NCBI RefSeq assembly: GCF_008271365.1
Contig: NZ_CP043430.1
Location: 1,426,001 to 1,490,000 of the forward strand
Direction: 5' to 3'
DNA: 64,000 bases
Source: Microbacterium sp. 1S1
GTDB taxonomy: Bacteria; Actinomycetota; Actinomycetes; Actinomycetales; Microbacteriaceae
Of the stretch, positions 62,756 through 64,000 are shown piece after piece (the first letter of the stretch is position 1; each line of letters opens with the position of its first letter). The translations under genes were made by a program, and so were the position numbers. The notes under the pieces were generated by a model. It saw only the letters and a list, made by a program, of their open reading frames with translations. It was not told the DNA's origin and did not search any database.

Positions 62756-63946
62756 CACAGCCCGACCCCCATCCCGTCCGATCCCGGTCCCGGTGCCCGC
62801 CACCTCGCGCGCGGCATCACGGCCACCTGGTGGTACACGGTCACCGCCGTCCTCTTCATCGAGCTGATGCTCGTCGGCGCGTGGACCGGGATCGCGGTGG
62901 CTCTCGACCTCTCCGGCGGCACCCTCCTCGTCGTGGGAATCGGCGGCATCGTCTGGGCGGCGTCCACCTTTCCGCTCCTGCTCGACTACCGTCACCGCGT
63001 CGACGTCGGGCCCGGGGTCGCGTGGTCTCGGCTGCTCGCGCCGGCCCTGGTCGCCGTGGCATACGGCGCCGCCGCGGGAGCTCTCGTCGGCTCCTGGCAG
63101 CTCGCCGCGATGCCGATGGTGCAGGTCTTCGTCCTGTCGAGCTGGCCGCGCGGGATCCGGGTGCGCGTCGTCGTGGTCGGCACCTTCGTTCTCGTCGCTC
63201 TCGCCCTGGTCGACTCGGCCGTGGCCTTCGCCGCCGGCGTCCCCTGGTGGGTGCCGGTGATCTACGGCGCCATGCTCCCCGGGATGACCGTGAGCTCATT
63301 GTGGTGGTGGGACGTGCTTGTGACACTCGACCGGGCGCGGGCGTCGGAGGCGCGACTGGCCGCGACCCAGGAGCGCCTGCGCGTGGCCACGGACGTACAC
63401 GACCTCCAGGGGCATCATCTCCAGGTGATCGCGCTGCAGCTCGAATTGGCGGAACGTCTGCTCCCGGTCGATCAGGACGCGGGGATGGAGCAGCTCCGCG
63501 CGGCACGGGTGAGCGTGGACGAGGCGCGACAGGGCACCAGGGACCTCGCGACGCGATTCCGTTCCGTGCCGCTCGGCGATGAGTTGGCAAACGCTCGTGA
63601 TCTGCTCGCCGCGGCGGGGCTCACCGTGGACGCCCGGATCCATCCGGACGCGGACGCCGCACCCGCGTCCGACCTCGGGCCGGTGATCCGGGAGACGACG
63701 ACGAACGTGCTGCGGCACGGACGAGGCGGTCACGCCCGTCTGCTCCTCGACCGGACAGCGGGTGCGTGGCGGTACGAGATCGCCAACGACGCGGGCCCCG
63801 CGACAGGCGATGACACGGGCGGCTCCGGGTTGGCGGGTGTCCGTCGCCGGATCGGCGAGGCCGGCGGTACCTTCGAGCAGCGCCGGGACGACCAGGAGTT
63901 CGTCGTCACGGTCACGGTGCCCGCCGGGGCGGAGGCCGCACGATGA
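62753..63946 (+). CDS. Sensor histidine kinase, NarL-type (HisKA_3)
   Basis: A 397-residue membrane kinase with about five to six N-terminal membrane segments (~28-190) and no large sensor domain outside, as in DesK-like kinases. The dimerisation/phospho-acceptor helix has DVHDLQGHH with His216 (DxHDxxGH type), and the ATPase part has VIRETTTNVLRHGRG (N box) and GSGLAGVRRRI (G2 box). It overlaps the response regulator gene by ATGA. The signal is unknown. Confidence 0.93.
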   Translation: MHSPTPIPSDPGPGARHLARGITATWWYTVTAVLFIELMLVGAWTGIAVALDLSGGTLLVVGIGGIVWAASTFPLLLDYRHRVDVGPGVAWSRLLAPALVAVAYGAAAGALVGSWQLAAMPMVQVFVLSSWPRGIRVRVVVVGTFVLVALALVDSAVAFAAGVPWWVPVIYGAMLPGMTVSSLWWWDVLVTLDRARASEARLAATQERLRVATDVHDLQGHHLQVIALQLELAERLLPVDQDAGMEQLRAARVSVDEARQGTRDLATRFRSVPLGDELANARDLLAAAGLTVDARIHPDADAAPASDLGPVIRETTTNVLRHGRGGHARLLLDRTAGAWRYEIANDAGPATGDDTGGSGLAGVRRRIGEAGGTFEQRRDDQEFVVTVTVPAGAEAAR

Positions 63947-64000
63947 TCCGCGTGCTGCTCGCCGACGACGAGGGCATGATCCGCTCGGCCCTCGCCGCCC
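63943..64000 (+). CDS. Response regulator, N-terminal fragment
   Basis: The first 19 codons of a receiver domain (MIRVLLADDEGMIRSALAA) with the acidic pair DDE that binds Mg2+. It continues past the window end. It overlaps the kinase stop, so it is the partner, most likely of the NarL/FixJ class. Confidence 0.9.
   Translation, partial: MIRVLLADDEGMIRSALAA

Overview
The window is very GC-rich, almost fully coding on both strands, and reads as chromosome of a high-GC Gram-positive actinobacterium, most likely Microbacteriaceae (Microbacterium or a close relative). The evidence is the tilS-hpt-ftsH-folE-folP-folB-folK gene order, DUF families typical of that group (DUF3180, DUF4192, DUF2520, DUF1206), a MetP/MetS-type transporter pair, SufS/SufU, and many genes with a TAnnnT -10 box 6-7 nt before the start codon. 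There is no phage, transposase, integrase or CRISPR array.

Layout. 1-1.3 kb: end of a secreted M23 peptidase and inorganic pyrophosphatase. 1.5-14.9 kb: tilS, then an inserted cassette (DUF937 protein, small helical protein, large alpha/beta hydrolase, lipoprotein), then hpt, ftsH, four folate genes, DUF3180, two PH-domain membrane proteins and a Rossmann protein. 14.9-25.4 kb: DUF2207 protein, lysS, DUF4192, cardiolipin synthase, a duplicated-domain lipoprotein, a lipid kinase, serS and a HAD phosphatase. 25.4-28.7 kb: two tRNA-Ser genes flank an LCP ligase, an esterase and a K+ channel. 28.8-37.8 kb: MarR/SDR pair, metP-metS, AraC and GyrI-like sensors, DUF1206, sufS-sufU, an F420-reductase-like protein and a GntR regulator. 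37.9-39.8 kb: a two-gene unit with a secreted HExxH protein, a basic hypothetical protein and tRNA-Arg. 39.9-47.7 kb: LysR with a divergent flavoprotein, an acidic disordered protein, sdaA, an ATPase, and a TetR regulator followed by an ABC exporter. 47.8-57.8 kb: hrpB, flotillin, MarR, a CPBP-like membrane protein, alcohol dehydrogenase, TetR with divergent DUF1304 and oxidoreductase genes, and a GntR regulator. 57.9-64 kb: an archaeal-type aspartyl-tRNA synthetase, terC, a CNNM/CBS protein, a small DedA-like protein, and a histidine kinase with the start of its response regulator.

The most striking locus is the 360-bp gap at 59176-59535. It holds two back-to-back riboswitches: a translational T-box on the minus strand reading into the AspRS gene, and a yybP-ykoY manganese riboswitch on the plus strand reading into terC. 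The T-box has a fully drawable sequestrator/antisequestrator switch, and its acceptor-binding TGGC matches the G73 of tRNA-Asp and tRNA-Asn. The AspRS carries His28 and Pro84, the residues I recall as marks of non-discriminating enzymes that also charge tRNA-Asn.

Other points: the alpha/beta hydrolase cassette splitting the usual tilS-hpt pair; operator-like palindromes at three regulator/target pairs; a promoter-plus-terminator unit on the minus strand near 52.75-52.88 kb that may be a small RNA or attenuated leader; and GGAGG-like sequence lying between the -10 box and the start codon of several genes, so probably not transcribed.
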